Part shown: positions 1 to 8,374 of the stretch, piece by piece
Position numbering within the stretch: position 1 is the stretch's first letter
Layout of the letters: every line of letters starts with the position of its first letter
IMG/VR virus record: IMGVR_UViG_3300026484_000095
Span: 1 to 64,000 of that record
From: a virus
Direction: 5' to 3' (one strand)
Length of the DNA: 64,000 nucleotides
Notes under the pieces: model-generated
Seen by the model: the letters and a program-made list of their open reading frames with translations, nothing else
What the model was told of the DNA's origin: nothing
Database searches by the model: none
Translations under genes and position numbers: made by a program

Positions 1-2
1 GA

Positions 3-323
3 GGTATGAAAAGCTCACCTAGTATGATGTATGCTGTTAATTGTTTAGAAGGAGTAGCAGAGAAAATCCCTAGTGTGATACATATAGACGGTACTTGTAG
101 AATACAAACCGTTAATAAAGAGCAAAATGAACATTATTATAATCTGATTAAAGAATTTAAAGAGCGAACTGGTGTTCCTTTGCTTTTCAATACATCTTTT
201 AATTTAGGAGGTGAACCTCTGGCTGAGACCTTAGAGGATGCTTTTAAAGTGTTAGCTAATTCAGATATTAATTATTTATACTTACCTGAACATAACATCA
301 TTATTCATAAGTTAAAGGAATAA
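3..323 (+). CDS. Carbamoyltransferase, C-terminal end (partial)
   Basis: The frame is open to the left edge, so only about the last 107 codons are present. The visible part matches the C-terminal domain of the NodU/CmcH/TobZ O-carbamoyltransferases: SSPSMM, then IPSVIHIDGTCRIQTV, then the family-typical NTSFNLGGEP. Family members of about 550-600 residues move a carbamoyl group from carbamoyl phosphate, via a carbamoyl-adenylate, to a hydroxyl of a sugar or similar acceptor. In a phage the acceptor could be a modified base or a surface glycan; nothing here decides it. A remnant of an epimerase gene follows directly, suggesting a former sugar-modification cluster. Confidence 0.85.
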   Translation, partial: GMKSSPSMMYAVNCLEGVAEKIPSVIHIDGTCRIQTVNKEQNEHYYNLIKEFKERTGVPLLFNTSFNLGGEPLAETLEDAFKVLANSDINYLYLPEHNIIIHKLKE

Positions 324-326
324 ATA

Positions 327-417
327 ATGAAAGTTTTGATAACTGGTGCAGGGGAAGGGCTTCATAGGAAGTTCTTCCTTAGCAGAAGTTTTAATTAGTG
401 TATTGAGAATATGTTAA
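327..417 (+). pseudogene. Remnant of an NAD-dependent sugar epimerase N-terminus
   Basis: The ATG at 327 starts MKVLITGAG, the classic start of the Rossmann fold in NAD-dependent epimerase/dehydratases. The frame then runs into TAG at 396. Shifting frame near 355 restores GGFIGSSSLAEVLIS, the expected continuation of this family (GxxGxxG motif and first helix), which ends at TAA 415. Only about 30 of roughly 300 residues are left. What is seen is the motif in two frames; that it is a decayed gene is inference, but the match is hard to explain otherwise. Confidence 0.7.
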
Positions 418-436
418 ACTTTTAATATAGGTTTTA

Positions 437-473
437 CATAGTGGCTCTTAAAAAAAAAAGAGGAGCCACTATG
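437..473 (+). promoter_or_regulatory. Inverted repeat overlapping RBS and start codon of the 471 gene
   Basis: CATAGTGGCTC (437-447) is the exact reverse complement of GAGCCACTATG (463-473). The 3' arm contains the ATG at 471, and the AGAGGAG Shine-Dalgarno sequence lies in the 15-base loop and arm edge. In RNA this 11-bp stem would hide the start. Several other late genes here show the same design with unrelated arm sequences. Confidence 0.6.
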
Positions 474-545
474 TTACAATTTACTACCCCCTTAAATGAT
501 GATATTCATTCCCAATTCCACGAACCATTTGATTATAAGGCTTAA
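471..545 (+). CDS. Very small protein, 24 aa, unknown
   Basis: ATG at 471 has an AGAGGAG ribosome binding site 7-12 bases upstream. The frame closes at TAA 543-545, two bases before the ATG of the next gene at 548, so the two are probably co-translated. The peptide (MLQFTTPLNDDIHSQF...) has no recognised motif. Support is the RBS, the tight packing and the start-codon hairpin. Confidence 0.45.
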   Translation: MLQFTTPLNDDIHSQFHEPFDYKA

Positions 546-547
546 TA

Positions 548-748
548 ATGGTATTAAAAGATTATAATTTGGTAACTTATTTAAAGCTGAACGGATTTAA
601 TTATGTAAAAAAGGATATAAAAGGTTTTCATTATGAGCTTAAAGGCCGTGAGAAGCTTTACAAGGCTTTATATTCAAATTATAAAAAGGTTTTTAAACCC
701 TTTGTAGATGAAGTTAAGAATTTAAAGAGAACCTACCTTTATTCTTAA
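548..748 (+). CDS. Small hypothetical protein, 66 aa
   Basis: Basic, soluble 66-residue protein with the pattern YLKLNGF...GFHYELKGRE...YSNYKKVFKPFVDEVKNLK. This loosely recalls the small phage family DUF5659 (hydrophobic start, aromatic middle, final LK(x)LL), but I would not assign it on that alone. Starts right after the 24-aa gene and ends before the leader of the 816 gene. Confidence 0.6.
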   Translation: MVLKDYNLVTYLKLNGFNYVKKDIKGFHYELKGREKLYKALYSNYKKVFKPFVDEVKNLKRTYLYS

Positions 749-815
749 AACATACTCCCCTTTCAGAGTATAAATGAATTTAAAAATAAAGTAAATAACG
801 AAAAAGGAGTAGGTT
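749..815 (+). promoter_or_regulatory. Leader of the 816 gene: small hairpin plus possible anti-SD pairing
   Basis: ATACTC (752-757) pairs perfectly with GAGTAT (766-771) as a small hairpin after the 548 gene. The same 5' strand, AACATACTCC (749-758), can pair at 9 of 10 positions with GGAGTAGGTT (806-815), which is the SD directly before the ATG at 816. The two pairings exclude each other. TATAAAT at about 769-775 could be a -10 box. This is the weakest of the start-hiding repeats because the loop is long. Confidence 0.35.
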
Positions 816-1673
816 ATGGCTTATGATTTATCAAGTCAGCATATTACGCTTACAGCACAAGATATGACACACGGTATCAAATCTGCTGTGGTTAATGCTC
901 AAACAAGAATTGAGGAATTAAAGACAGGTCAAGACAATCTTAATGACGCTGTTGAAACAGCTCTTAATAATGTTGATGTAAGACTTAATGCTTTGCTAGG
1001 TGGGGAAACAGTCCTTAGTGCTGATGTTTCTAAAGATGGAACAACTATCACAGTTGATGGACCTTCAATAGTTACAAAAGATGCTAAATTGGAGATTGGG
1101 GATAGTGATACAGTATATACTGTTGTTTCAAAAGATGAAAACAATGTTATTACACTTGACCCTGCTATTGATGCCGATTATGCACAAGGCACAGTAGTTA
1201 ATGTTCACTCTGCCGCTGATGTTACAGCTATTCAAGAGCAAATGAATGTACTTGCTGAGATATTCTCAAAAGAGGGGACAGCAAATGATGTATTCGACGC
1301 TCTCGTAATTCTAGCTAATGCTTGGAACGAAGCAGGTGATATGATTTCTGTTAAAGAAGTAGAGTTCACTGCTGAGAATGGCGAAGCTTCTGTCGATTTA
1401 TCAGCTTTCAATTTTCAAGACACTTCTTACAAATTGATTGGTTCAGTTGATGGTAAAGGTGCAATGGCTTCAAGAACTGGTTTTATCAAAGTTAGTAAGT
1501 CAGAAGCAAAGATAGTAGCTTATGATACTAGATACTTTGTGGAAGACGAGGTTAAATATAATGCAAGTGTAGATGGAGCTAGTTTCATTGTAACTATTGG
1601 TGTTACATATCCTAGACCTCGTCTATCATTTAGCATTACTGATGAAGAAAATAACACAACTTCAGTAGAGTAA
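816..1673 (+). CDS. Probable virion/tail-fibre protein, 285 aa
   Basis: Start at 816 follows AAAAAGGAGTAGGTT. The N-terminal third is alpha-helical with spaced hydrophobics (ARIEELKTGQDNLNDAVE type), followed by a beta-rich section with Val/Asp/Thr-rich strands, a helix near residues 140-175, then another beta domain. No Cys and a Ser/Thr/Val-rich make-up are typical of fibre proteins. First of a run of co-oriented structural-looking genes. The virion role is inference from composition and place. Confidence 0.55.
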   Translation: MAYDLSSQHITLTAQDMTHGIKSAVVNAQTRIEELKTGQDNLNDAVETALNNVDVRLNALLGGETVLSADVSKDGTTITVDGPSIVTKDAKLEIGDSDTVYTVVSKDENNVITLDPAIDADYAQGTVVNVHSAADVTAIQEQMNVLAEIFSKEGTANDVFDALVILANAWNEAGDMISVKEVEFTAENGEASVDLSAFNFQDTSYKLIGSVDGKGAMASRTGFIKVSKSEAKIVAYDTRYFVEDEVKYNASVDGASFIVTIGVTYPRPRLSFSITDEENNTTSVE

Positions 1674-1690
1674 AAAGGTAAGAGTTAGAT

Positions 1691-2065
1691 ATGTTACGAG
1701 ATGAGTAAGTACTAGAACACATAGCATATAGCATAAGAAGATTTGTAGATAGTAGAGATAAACCTATTTATAGTCAGTTTCATATTGTTAATATCTTTTT
1801 AATTGCATTTATGTTTGTGTTTCTTTTACTGTTCATCTTGGTTCTATATTGAATGTATAGCTATACGGGACAGTCCGAAACTGAACATAAGAAAGTGGTA
1901 GCCCCTATAAAAGCACCCAACACTTGTAATAATGATAGCCATATACAAAAAGGTATAGACATTTCTACTTTTAGGTTTCTTTATTCAGAGAAAAAAGGTC
2001 GAAAGACTTGTATGTATTATTCTTTAATAGGTAATACAGAACAGTATTACACTGTGTGTAAATAA
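1691..2065 (+). pseudogene. Single-pass membrane protein gene interrupted by two in-frame stops
   Basis: One reading frame runs from ATG 1691 (RBS AAAAAGGTAAGAG) to TAA 2063-2065, about 124 residues, but is interrupted by TAA at 1706-1708 and TGA at 1850-1852. Between the stops it encodes a basic segment and a strong membrane helix (VNIFLIAFMFVFLLLFILVLY). After the TGA, ATG 1853 continues in the same frame with a 70-residue tail containing three Cys. Either a decayed gene, or a short remnant followed by a separate 70-aa gene starting at 1853. Read-through is unlikely since TGA is a normal stop elsewhere here. Confidence 0.5.
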
Positions 2066-2088
2066 AAATAAAAATTAAAGGAAAAGTT

Positions 2089-3390
2089 ATGGCAGATAAT
2101 GTTACAACTGGAAAGTTAGAGGTTAAGTTAGGTGAGTTAGCTGAGGGTATGGCGATAAGCACTAAGAAATTTGTTGAAGCAGGTTTCGTAGATAAAGCTA
2201 CTTATATGGCAAACAATCAAGCTATCATCAAAAGACTTGAAGCAGTCGACTCTATTGCAGATGATGATGTAGAGAGTTTAGCTGAGAAAATTATTGAAAT
2301 TCGTAAAATGATTGGTGAAGCAGGTGACGATTTAGTTAAATCTTTATTTAATAGACTTGCAGAAATCAAAGCTTCTGTAACTGCTGTTGATTCAGATTTA
2401 CAAGCTCACAAAACAGCAACTGCTGACAGTTTCATTGCTCTTCTAAGTGCAACAAAAGCTAACACAAATGCTATCACAAGCCTATCCGAAACTGTTTCTA
2501 AAAACAAACAAGATATGGAAACTGCTGTTGCAGGTGTTCAAGAAGATGTAAATACATTGGCAAAAGAGACTGCACAATCGGCTGAAGACTTGGCAAAAGC
2601 TGTTTCTGATGAAACTGCAAGAGCAAAAGCACAAGAAGCTCAAAACCGCAAAATTTCTGATGAAGCTATTGCAACTGCAAAAGAGGAAGTTCTTACAGCT
2701 ACTGCTGAAGGTCTAGCTCCTATTTCTGAAAAAACTGACTTGAATGAAAGAGCTATTCAAATACTGAATGGTGATAAAACTGTTGAAAATTCAGTTGATT
2801 TCAAAGTTGAACAAGCTAAAATCAGACTACAAAATGAAATCAAAGCTGTAAGCGACAAACAAGTTAAAGACGTTACTGCTAACATACAAGAGCAAATTGA
2901 TTCAATCACTGGTGGTGAAGAGGGTTCTCTTAAAGACCTTATCGAGAAAGCAAATGTAAATGAAGTAAGCACAAAGGCAAATCAAACTGCTATCTCTGAA
3001 ATGCAAACTGCAATGGCTGAAACAAACAAGAATGTTGAAGCAAATGCTACTGAAACAGCAAAAGTTGCTACTGATGTTCAAAAAGTAGGTGCTTCTGTTA
3101 CTGAAATGCAAAATCAAATCAATGATGTTACATTGAAAAATGGAGGCCTACAAAAAGGTCTTATGACTAGAACATCTGAGTTGGAAAAAGCTGTTGAACT
3201 TGAAGCCCAAAAAAGAGTTGCAGAGTTGGAAAAAACTGTTGAAGATTTGAAAGCATATTCTGACAGTAAAGACTTGAGAGCTAGTTCTATAAGTGTTTGT
3301 GTAATCCTAAGTAAATTTGATAGTATCTTGGGTGTAGCAAGTGACTGTGGTGGAACAACAACTAATTCAGGTGATGGTGAGTCACTGTAA
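2089..3390 (+). CDS. Long coiled-coil virion protein, probable tail fibre, 433 aa
   Basis: RBS AAAGGAAAAG precedes ATG 2089. From about residue 30 to 390 the protein is nearly all heptad-like helix rich in Ala, Glu, Lys, Thr and Asn (TETAKVATDVQKVGASVTEM style), with no Cys until the last 40 residues, where two Cys and a glycine/serine tail occur. This is the make-up of trimeric phage fibre shafts. A hairpin at 3409-3434 ends the unit. Function is inferred from composition. Confidence 0.6.
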   Translation: MADNVTTGKLEVKLGELAEGMAISTKKFVEAGFVDKATYMANNQAIIKRLEAVDSIADDDVESLAEKIIEIRKMIGEAGDDLVKSLFNRLAEIKASVTAVDSDLQAHKTATADSFIALLSATKANTNAITSLSETVSKNKQDMETAVAGVQEDVNTLAKETAQSAEDLAKAVSDETARAKAQEAQNRKISDEAIATAKEEVLTATAEGLAPISEKTDLNERAIQILNGDKTVENSVDFKVEQAKIRLQNEIKAVSDKQVKDVTANIQEQIDSITGGEEGSLKDLIEKANVNEVSTKANQTAISEMQTAMAETNKNVEANATETAKVATDVQKVGASVTEMQNQINDVTLKNGGLQKGLMTRTSELEKAVELEAQKRVAELEKTVEDLKAYSDSKDLRASSISVCVILSKFDSILGVASDCGGTTTNSGDGESL

Positions 3391-3408
3391 TCTGATTTAA
3401 TTTTTCGT

Positions 3409-3434
3409 GGGTAGGTAGTTTTTTCTACCTACTC
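3409..3434 (+). terminator. Hairpin with T6 loop after the coiled-coil gene
   Basis: GGGTAGGTAG (3409-3418) pairs with CTACCTACTC (3425-3434) over ten positions including one G-U, with a loop of six T. There is no T run after the stem, so it may be a weak terminator or an mRNA 3'-end stabiliser. Confidence 0.5.
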
Positions 3435-3479
3435 TAAAATTAAATAAAGTGAAGTAAGAGAAGTAAAAAGGTTATAAAT

Positions 3480-4490
3480 ATGAAAATTAAAAAGTGTCTT
3501 AATGTTGAGTATGACTTAACAAGTGATGAGTTTAAAGTTCAAAAGCAAGATGAAGTAAGTGCAAAATTCCAAGCTAAATACCCTGATTATTTAGTTAAAG
3601 TTATGACTTTCTGTGTAGCTGATAAAAATCTAGTTATCCATACCACAGAAAATAACAAATCTTTTATTGGTGCTAGTGATAAGATGTTAGCTCATAGACC
3701 TATCAAAGAGCAGTCTTTCTTGAATATGGACGATGAAATGTTAAAAACTTATGAAATTAACATAACAAAAGATTCTCCAATTTCAGATTACGAAACAGCT
3801 TTAGATACAGCACAAGATGTAGCAGACAATCTATTTGAGCAAGATGATACTAAAATCCCTGTCGTAACTGTAATTGACTACAAGTGGGGTAATTCCCCAA
3901 AAGTTCTAAGTTCTAGTCTATTTACTGAGTTAGATGAAAATGGAGATACTGTAAGTCTAATAGGTCAGTCTGATAGTGCTATTGAGGTTATTGCAATGCC
4001 TACTGCAAAAATTAAAATGCTGAATAATGGTGCAGAGTTCACTGGTAAAGCCTTAGAGACTGATATTTATATAGATGAGATTAAATCTCTAAGCTTTGAG
4101 GTAAAAGGTTTTTCACACGACGATAACAAAGCTAATCTATTATTTGGTGTTCTTAGAAGAGAGGGAAAGAGCTGGAATAACTTCGCATTAAAATATGATA
4201 TAATAAACTCTAGATTCGGTATATCTGTAAATGGTATTTCTTACTCTAATAAGGGTTTCTCTATCCCCAACTTCCCATACGAAGAGCTTAATGGTGATGT
4301 TTATCGCAAAGTAACTGTTAAAGTGTCGGATAAAGTAGAGATTTATATTGACGATACAAAAGTTCTCGGAGTTAAAAAATCAAAAGCTTTCCCACACGAT
4401 AAATTGGTATTCTTTGGAGCAACAAAAAATGGTGTATTAGACCCTCTATATAATTGTTCAGGAACTATAAGAAACATAGTAGTTAAGTAG
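3480..4490 (+). CDS. Probable tail/adhesin protein with lectin-like C-terminal domain, 336 aa
   Basis: ATG at 3480 follows an AAAAAGG site. Residues about 175-336 alternate beta-strand patterns with SFEVKGF, NNFALKYDI, FGISVNG, VTVKVSDKVEIYIDD and IRNIVVK, the order expected for a LamG/concanavalin-like sandwich. Such domains in phages bind carbohydrates on host cells. The N-terminal half is unlike anything I recognise. Placed between a fibre-like gene and small structural genes. Confidence 0.5.
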   Translation: MKIKKCLNVEYDLTSDEFKVQKQDEVSAKFQAKYPDYLVKVMTFCVADKNLVIHTTENNKSFIGASDKMLAHRPIKEQSFLNMDDEMLKTYEINITKDSPISDYETALDTAQDVADNLFEQDDTKIPVVTVIDYKWGNSPKVLSSSLFTELDENGDTVSLIGQSDSAIEVIAMPTAKIKMLNNGAEFTGKALETDIYIDEIKSLSFEVKGFSHDDNKANLLFGVLRREGKSWNNFALKYDIINSRFGISVNGISYSNKGFSIPNFPYEELNGDVYRKVTVKVSDKVEIYIDDTKVLGVKKSKAFPHDKLVFFGATKNGVLDPLYNCSGTIRNIVVK

Positions 4491-4508
4491 GTTTTATCCT
4501 GCTTAACT
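4481..4508 (+). terminator. Hairpin overlapping the stop of the 3480 gene
   Basis: AGTTAAGTAGG (4481-4491) pairs with CCTGCTTAACT (4498-4508), one G-U pair, six-base loop. The TAG stop lies inside the 5' arm. It is followed by an A tract rather than a T tract, so attenuation or mRNA protection are alternatives to termination. Confidence 0.5.
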
Positions 4509-4529
4509 AAAAAAATGAAAGGTGTAGAA

Positions 4530-4877
4530 ATGGTAACTATTCAAGGATATTATGAGAGAAGAAATGTTATAGAGACGAAATTAGAAATAAATAATTTTTT
4601 CAATAAGTCATTATTTGCTGTATTTAATAAGCCCACTTTTGTGTTTATAAGTCAAGAGCATTATGATTATCTAAACCCTAAGCTAGATGAGGATTGCTCA
4701 TTTATAGGGGGAGCAGATGATACTAGAACAGTTGATGATTTATTGAAAGAACCTATATTATATGCTATATCTACTGGCGATTTACAAGCTGATATTATTG
4801 CAGTAGTATCTACTATTGAAGCTTATACAAAACAATCAATGAACTATTTAGTTATAACTAAAATTGAAGAGGAGTAA
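4530..4877 (+). CDS. Hypothetical protein, 115 aa, structural region
   Basis: An ATG at 4515 is in frame, but the one at 4530 sits 8 bases behind AAAGGTG and is the better start. Soluble, mixed alpha/beta. The ending ...MNYLVITKIEEE is followed after 3 bases by the next gene, so the two are translationally linked. No family recognised. Confidence 0.6.
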   Translation: MVTIQGYYERRNVIETKLEINNFFNKSLFAVFNKPTFVFISQEHYDYLNPKLDEDCSFIGGADDTRTVDDLLKEPILYAISTGDLQADIIAVVSTIEAYTKQSMNYLVITKIEEE

Positions 4878-4880
4878 ATT

Positions 4881-5396
4881 ATGGCAGATACAAAAAGGAT
4901 AGATTTATTCCTTAGACCTGATTCAACAGCTACTAAACAACAAGCCATAGATTATGCTTTCAAGAGGGCAAACGAGAGGGATAATGATGGTTCTAACTAT
5001 GTAGATGGTGTTCAACAAAAGGCTCACTATTATGATGTTACAGATAGTAGAACTGGTGCTAAGTATATGGTCTTTGGTGAAGATGCTCAGAAGATTTTGA
5101 GATTACCTAAGCTGTTAGATATTTTAAATAAATCAGAGTTCTTAAAAGGATTTACTAAGGATTATATCATTAATAGTAAAGATGGTGTTTATACAGTTGA
5201 ATTAGACAATGACGATGATTATAATGTAATTCTTACAGTAGAAGATAATAATAGAGCTGACGCCCATATAGAGAATGAGAAACAAGGCTCTTTTGATATA
5301 GCTTTGTATGATAAAGACGCTTTCGTAGAAGATGAGGAGCGATTAGACTGTTCTGAGAACCCTATTAAAGTAAATGCTGTTATTGTTTATAAGTAA
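4881..5396 (+). CDS. Hypothetical acidic protein, 171 aa, structural region
   Basis: RBS GAGGAG overlaps the end of the previous gene. The protein is acidic and Asp/Asn-rich (VELDNDDDYNVILTVEDNN), with a helical N-terminus and beta-rich C-terminus. Probable small virion protein by location only. Confidence 0.6.
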   Translation: MADTKRIDLFLRPDSTATKQQAIDYAFKRANERDNDGSNYVDGVQQKAHYYDVTDSRTGAKYMVFGEDAQKILRLPKLLDILNKSEFLKGFTKDYIINSKDGVYTVELDNDDDYNVILTVEDNNRADAHIENEKQGSFDIALYDKDAFVEDEERLDCSENPIKVNAVIVYK

Positions 5397-5404
5397 CTTG
5401 TTTT

Positions 5405-5445
5405 ATATATCTTTCTTATATAATTTTTTTAAAGGAAAGATATAT
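5405..5445 (+). promoter_or_regulatory. Perfect 11-bp inverted repeat over the RBS and start of the 5444 gene
   Basis: ATATATCTTTC (5405-5415) and GAAAGATATAT (5435-5445) are exact reverse complements separated by 19 bases. The 3' arm overlaps the SD (AAAGGAAAG) and the first two bases of the ATG at 5444. TATATAAT lies in the loop and could be a -10 box; in that case a transcript starting there would lack the 5' arm. Confidence 0.6.
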
Positions 5446-5908
5446 GCCATTAACTATAAAAGAAAGAGTAGAGCAAGTTGAAGAGTGCTGTAACACAACT
5501 AAGGATAATATCTTACCTATCCTCCAAGCATTAAAAGATGATATACTTCCTAATCTAAATGTCGGTAACAAAGGTGAGTATAAACTCAATAAAGGTTGGA
5601 ATTTTGTTGCTATCAATGTAAGAGGGGTAAAAGTAGCAGATTATTTTGTGAAAAGACTGAATGATAAATATAATACAAGTGATAGGGAACTAATAGATGT
5701 ATGTAATGCTTTCATAGGTCATAGTCAGGATTATGTAGATTATGTGCCGGGAAAAACTACTAATACAATGGTAGGTAATTTCCCATTAGTGATAGAAGAT
5801 GATGACCATTTTGAAATACAACCTTTCTTTGTATTCATAAATGATTACTCAGATATAGCTGATGAAATTATTTATACTTGGGATTCGGCTGATGGTAATA
5901 AGGGGTAA
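5444..5908 (+). CDS. Hypothetical protein, 154 aa, structural region
   Basis: Helical N-terminus (IKERVEQVEECCNTTKDNILPILQ type, with adjacent Cys) that could oligomerise, then a beta-rich part with WNFVAINVRGVKVADYF and FEIQPFFVFINDY. Fibre or baseplate attachment is possible but unproven. Four bases separate it from the next gene. Confidence 0.55.
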   Translation: MPLTIKERVEQVEECCNTTKDNILPILQALKDDILPNLNVGNKGEYKLNKGWNFVAINVRGVKVADYFVKRLNDKYNTSDRELIDVCNAFIGHSQDYVDYVPGKTTNTMVGNFPLVIEDDDHFEIQPFFVFINDYSDIADEIIYTWDSADGNKG

Positions 5909-5911
5909 TCT

Positions 5912-7312
5912 ATGGCTTTAAATATCACAGTAATTGGTAACTCTTATTATAATGATGAGAAAGTAGATTGTTATTATCAAGTTCATTATTACCCTGCTAT
6001 GGTCTCCTCTCCTATATATGCAACAGAAGACCAAACATTTAGTTTCAATATAGGGGGAGCTGACCATCTAGGTAAAGATGGTGAATTTAAAAAAGACCAT
6101 ATCTGTTTAGTAAATCTTTGGTTAGGTGAATCTGATAAGAGTGAGATGACTAGCCAAACAGTATTGAGAATAAAGCACGATGGGGAGTCCCACTTATATG
6201 ATAGTGATATAAATCTTAAAAACATATTTGATACACAAGTTTCTTTGGAGCTGAACGAGGTTTATGAGTTAGGTGATAAAGTTGAACCTATAGTTAATAT
6301 AAACAGCACCTTTCAATGGTTATACAATGAAATCTATTTATATCAAAGACCTTCTTGGTATGGGTTTATTTTAAATCCAAACACTGGCACAGATGCTATG
6401 AGTATAAACTTCGATTATGAGTTAGGTTTAACATCTGACTATTTCTATATATACAAAGATATAGGGGTTAAAGAAGTTCTTTTAAAAGTTATTGATGGTA
6501 TGAATAGAGAATACTTAGATAGTAAATCTCTTGAAGTGAAGCATAAACAACCTATCATAGATATATCTTACTCCCCAAAAGCTCCTGATATAGATGACGA
6601 TATTGAAGTTAGTGTTAGTATTACATCTCAAACATCTTACTCTTATAATCTTTACATAGATGATTATTTGGTTTCAAATCACTCTAAATCTATTTCAACT
6701 AATATAGGAAAATTGCAGTTGGATAGTTATAGTATAAAAGTTGAGCTTACTTACAATGATGGCTTCCAAACAAAATTAGTAACTTCTACTCTCCCTATAT
6801 TTATGAGGAATATGCCACCTGAGGTATCAATAATAGAGGTAGAGAAAAATCCACCTATTTTAAGTTTAGGTTCAGATATAGTTAATAGAGATGACGATAT
6901 TGCTAGTATAGATTGGTATATCTATAAATTAGTAAAAGACAAAAGCTCAAATATAGTAACTAAGGTTCGTTTGGATAAAGTAAGCTCAAAAGATTTATAT
7001 TACAACTTTAATGAGTATGGCGATATTATTATAGAATTGGAGGTTATAGATATACACGGAGCTATTGGTAAGGCTATCTATAATTTACACATTGACTGTG
7101 CTTCTGTGGGTGCGGTATTCGTTCAGGATGTAGAATTTATACAAGAGGGAGTTATAGTACAAGACTTTTCTCAAAAGATTATAGTAAATAATTATGACTT
7201 TTCTGCTGAGTTAGTAGTCCCCAAGTTCAGAGGAGCGACAGTTTATAAGGAAGTATTTAAAGAGGTTATAAAAGATAGTGCATTTAATGTCTATAAAGTA
7301 GAGGAGATATAA
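5912..7312 (+). CDS. Beta-rich structural protein with PKD/Ig-like domains, 466 aa
   Basis: The protein has no long helices. It shows repeated strand patterns typical of PKD/immunoglobulin-like domains, for example PIIDISYSPKAPDIDDDIEV near residues 210-230, followed by VELTYNDGF, and later PEVSIIEVEKNPPILSLGS with DIHGAIGKA. Such domains decorate phage tails and capsids and bind surface glycans. Three bases from the next gene. Confidence 0.55.
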   Translation: MALNITVIGNSYYNDEKVDCYYQVHYYPAMVSSPIYATEDQTFSFNIGGADHLGKDGEFKKDHICLVNLWLGESDKSEMTSQTVLRIKHDGESHLYDSDINLKNIFDTQVSLELNEVYELGDKVEPIVNINSTFQWLYNEIYLYQRPSWYGFILNPNTGTDAMSINFDYELGLTSDYFYIYKDIGVKEVLLKVIDGMNREYLDSKSLEVKHKQPIIDISYSPKAPDIDDDIEVSVSITSQTSYSYNLYIDDYLVSNHSKSISTNIGKLQLDSYSIKVELTYNDGFQTKLVTSTLPIFMRNMPPEVSIIEVEKNPPILSLGSDIVNRDDDIASIDWYIYKLVKDKSSNIVTKVRLDKVSSKDLYYNFNEYGDIIIELEVIDIHGAIGKAIYNLHIDCASVGAVFVQDVEFIQEGVIVQDFSQKIIVNNYDFSAELVVPKFRGATVYKEVFKEVIKDSAFNVYKVEEI

Positions 7313-7314
7313 CT

Positions 7315-7686
7315 ATGGCAGAAGTAATAAAAGTTACACAAGGTAATAGCACAGATATATACTTATACAGTTCAGATGATATTGGTATATTAGACCCTAA
7401 TGAATGGTCTGCTACATTTACAATCGGTAATCCAAAGGAAGAAGACTTATCTAAACAAGTTCTATTAAACGGTAATTTAGGGTTTAGTGAAGAGGGTGTA
7501 AAAAACCTACCTGCTAATTCGTTCTTAGTTTGGCAATTAAGCCCAACTGCAACAGCTAGACTTCCAATAGGCAAATATACAATGGTAATTGAGGCAGAAA
7601 GAACTGTAAATAATGAAGTTGTCTTTAAGAAAGAGATATTTATATATCAGGTAATAGTTTCAGCTAAGACCTTCGCAATAGCATAG
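7315..7686 (+). CDS. Hypothetical tail-associated protein, 123 aa
   Basis: RBS GAGGAGATATAAC precedes ATG 7315. Beta-rich with WSATFTIGNP, LPIGKYTMVIEAE and a C-terminal strand KEIFIYQVIVSAKTFAI. The pattern resembles small beta-sandwich baseplate or fibre-anchor proteins. No definite family. Confidence 0.55.
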   Translation: MAEVIKVTQGNSTDIYLYSSDDIGILDPNEWSATFTIGNPKEEDLSKQVLLNGNLGFSEEGVKNLPANSFLVWQLSPTATARLPIGKYTMVIEAERTVNNEVVFKKEIFIYQVIVSAKTFAIA

Positions 7687-7750
7687 GTAAAGAATTGAGA
7701 TAGATATACTTATATATAAATGGTATCAAATTTTAGAAAGGAAAACTGAT

Positions 7751-8158
7751 ATGATAGATAAGAAATTCACAAGAAGTGGAGGTCATACAAGAATGGACTT
7801 CCAAATAGATAAAATTCGTGCTAATATGGGTACGGTTATATCTTTTCGTGATACACAAAACAGAAATGCTATTGCGATAGCTACTGCTCTAACATTAGAG
7901 TATCAAGATAGATATAACCGTTCTATTGAGCTGAAAGCTATCAAAACTGATATGATTCCTATGGGTAAGAATAAAGGCTCTATTCTAACTCAAATAGGTT
8001 TTCAAGATGTTTATAACAATGAGCTTGATAAACAAAATGCAAAACACTTCGTTCAGATGTATAACAACGGTGATTTGGGTTGGATAGAGGATTTTATACT
8101 AAATAATTTCCCTAGTGTCGATATAAGTTCAATAAAAGTTCTTAACCAAAAGGTTTAA
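7751..8158 (+). CDS. Hypothetical protein, 135 aa, structural region
   Basis: RBS AGAAAGGAAAAC 10 bases before ATG 7751, in a 64-base leader containing TATATATAAAT. Basic N-terminus (KKFTRSGGHTRMDFQIDKIRANMG). No known domain. It heads a run of three genes spaced by 1-2 bases (7751, 8161, 8375). Confidence 0.6.
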   Translation: MIDKKFTRSGGHTRMDFQIDKIRANMGTVISFRDTQNRNAIAIATALTLEYQDRYNRSIELKAIKTDMIPMGKNKGSILTQIGFQDVYNNELDKQNAKHFVQMYNNGDLGWIEDFILNNFPSVDISSIKVLNQKV

Positions 8159-8160
8159 TT

Positions 8161-8373
8161 ATGAAAATTATAGCAGGTAGATTGGATTTTGAAGCAATGA
8201 CTTCGAGATTGAAATTCTATACAAAAAGAGAAGGTGACTATATAGAGTTTAAAGTCTATATAGATACAAAGGCTATAATTTCTAATAAAATTAAGATAGC
8301 GACATTTAAGAAATTATATAAAAAGCTATCTAAGGTTATAGAAGAGCTAGAGAGTAATAATACGGAGGTTTAA
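8161..8373 (+). CDS. Small hypothetical protein, 70 aa
   Basis: Lys-rich 70-residue protein, mostly beta then helix (KKLYKKLSKVIEELES). Two bases after the 7751 gene and one base before the 8375 gene, so one operon. No family recognised. Confidence 0.55.
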   Translation: MKIIAGRLDFEAMTSRLKFYTKREGDYIEFKVYIDTKAIISNKIKIATFKKLYKKLSKVIEELESNNTEV

Positions 8374-8374
8374 A

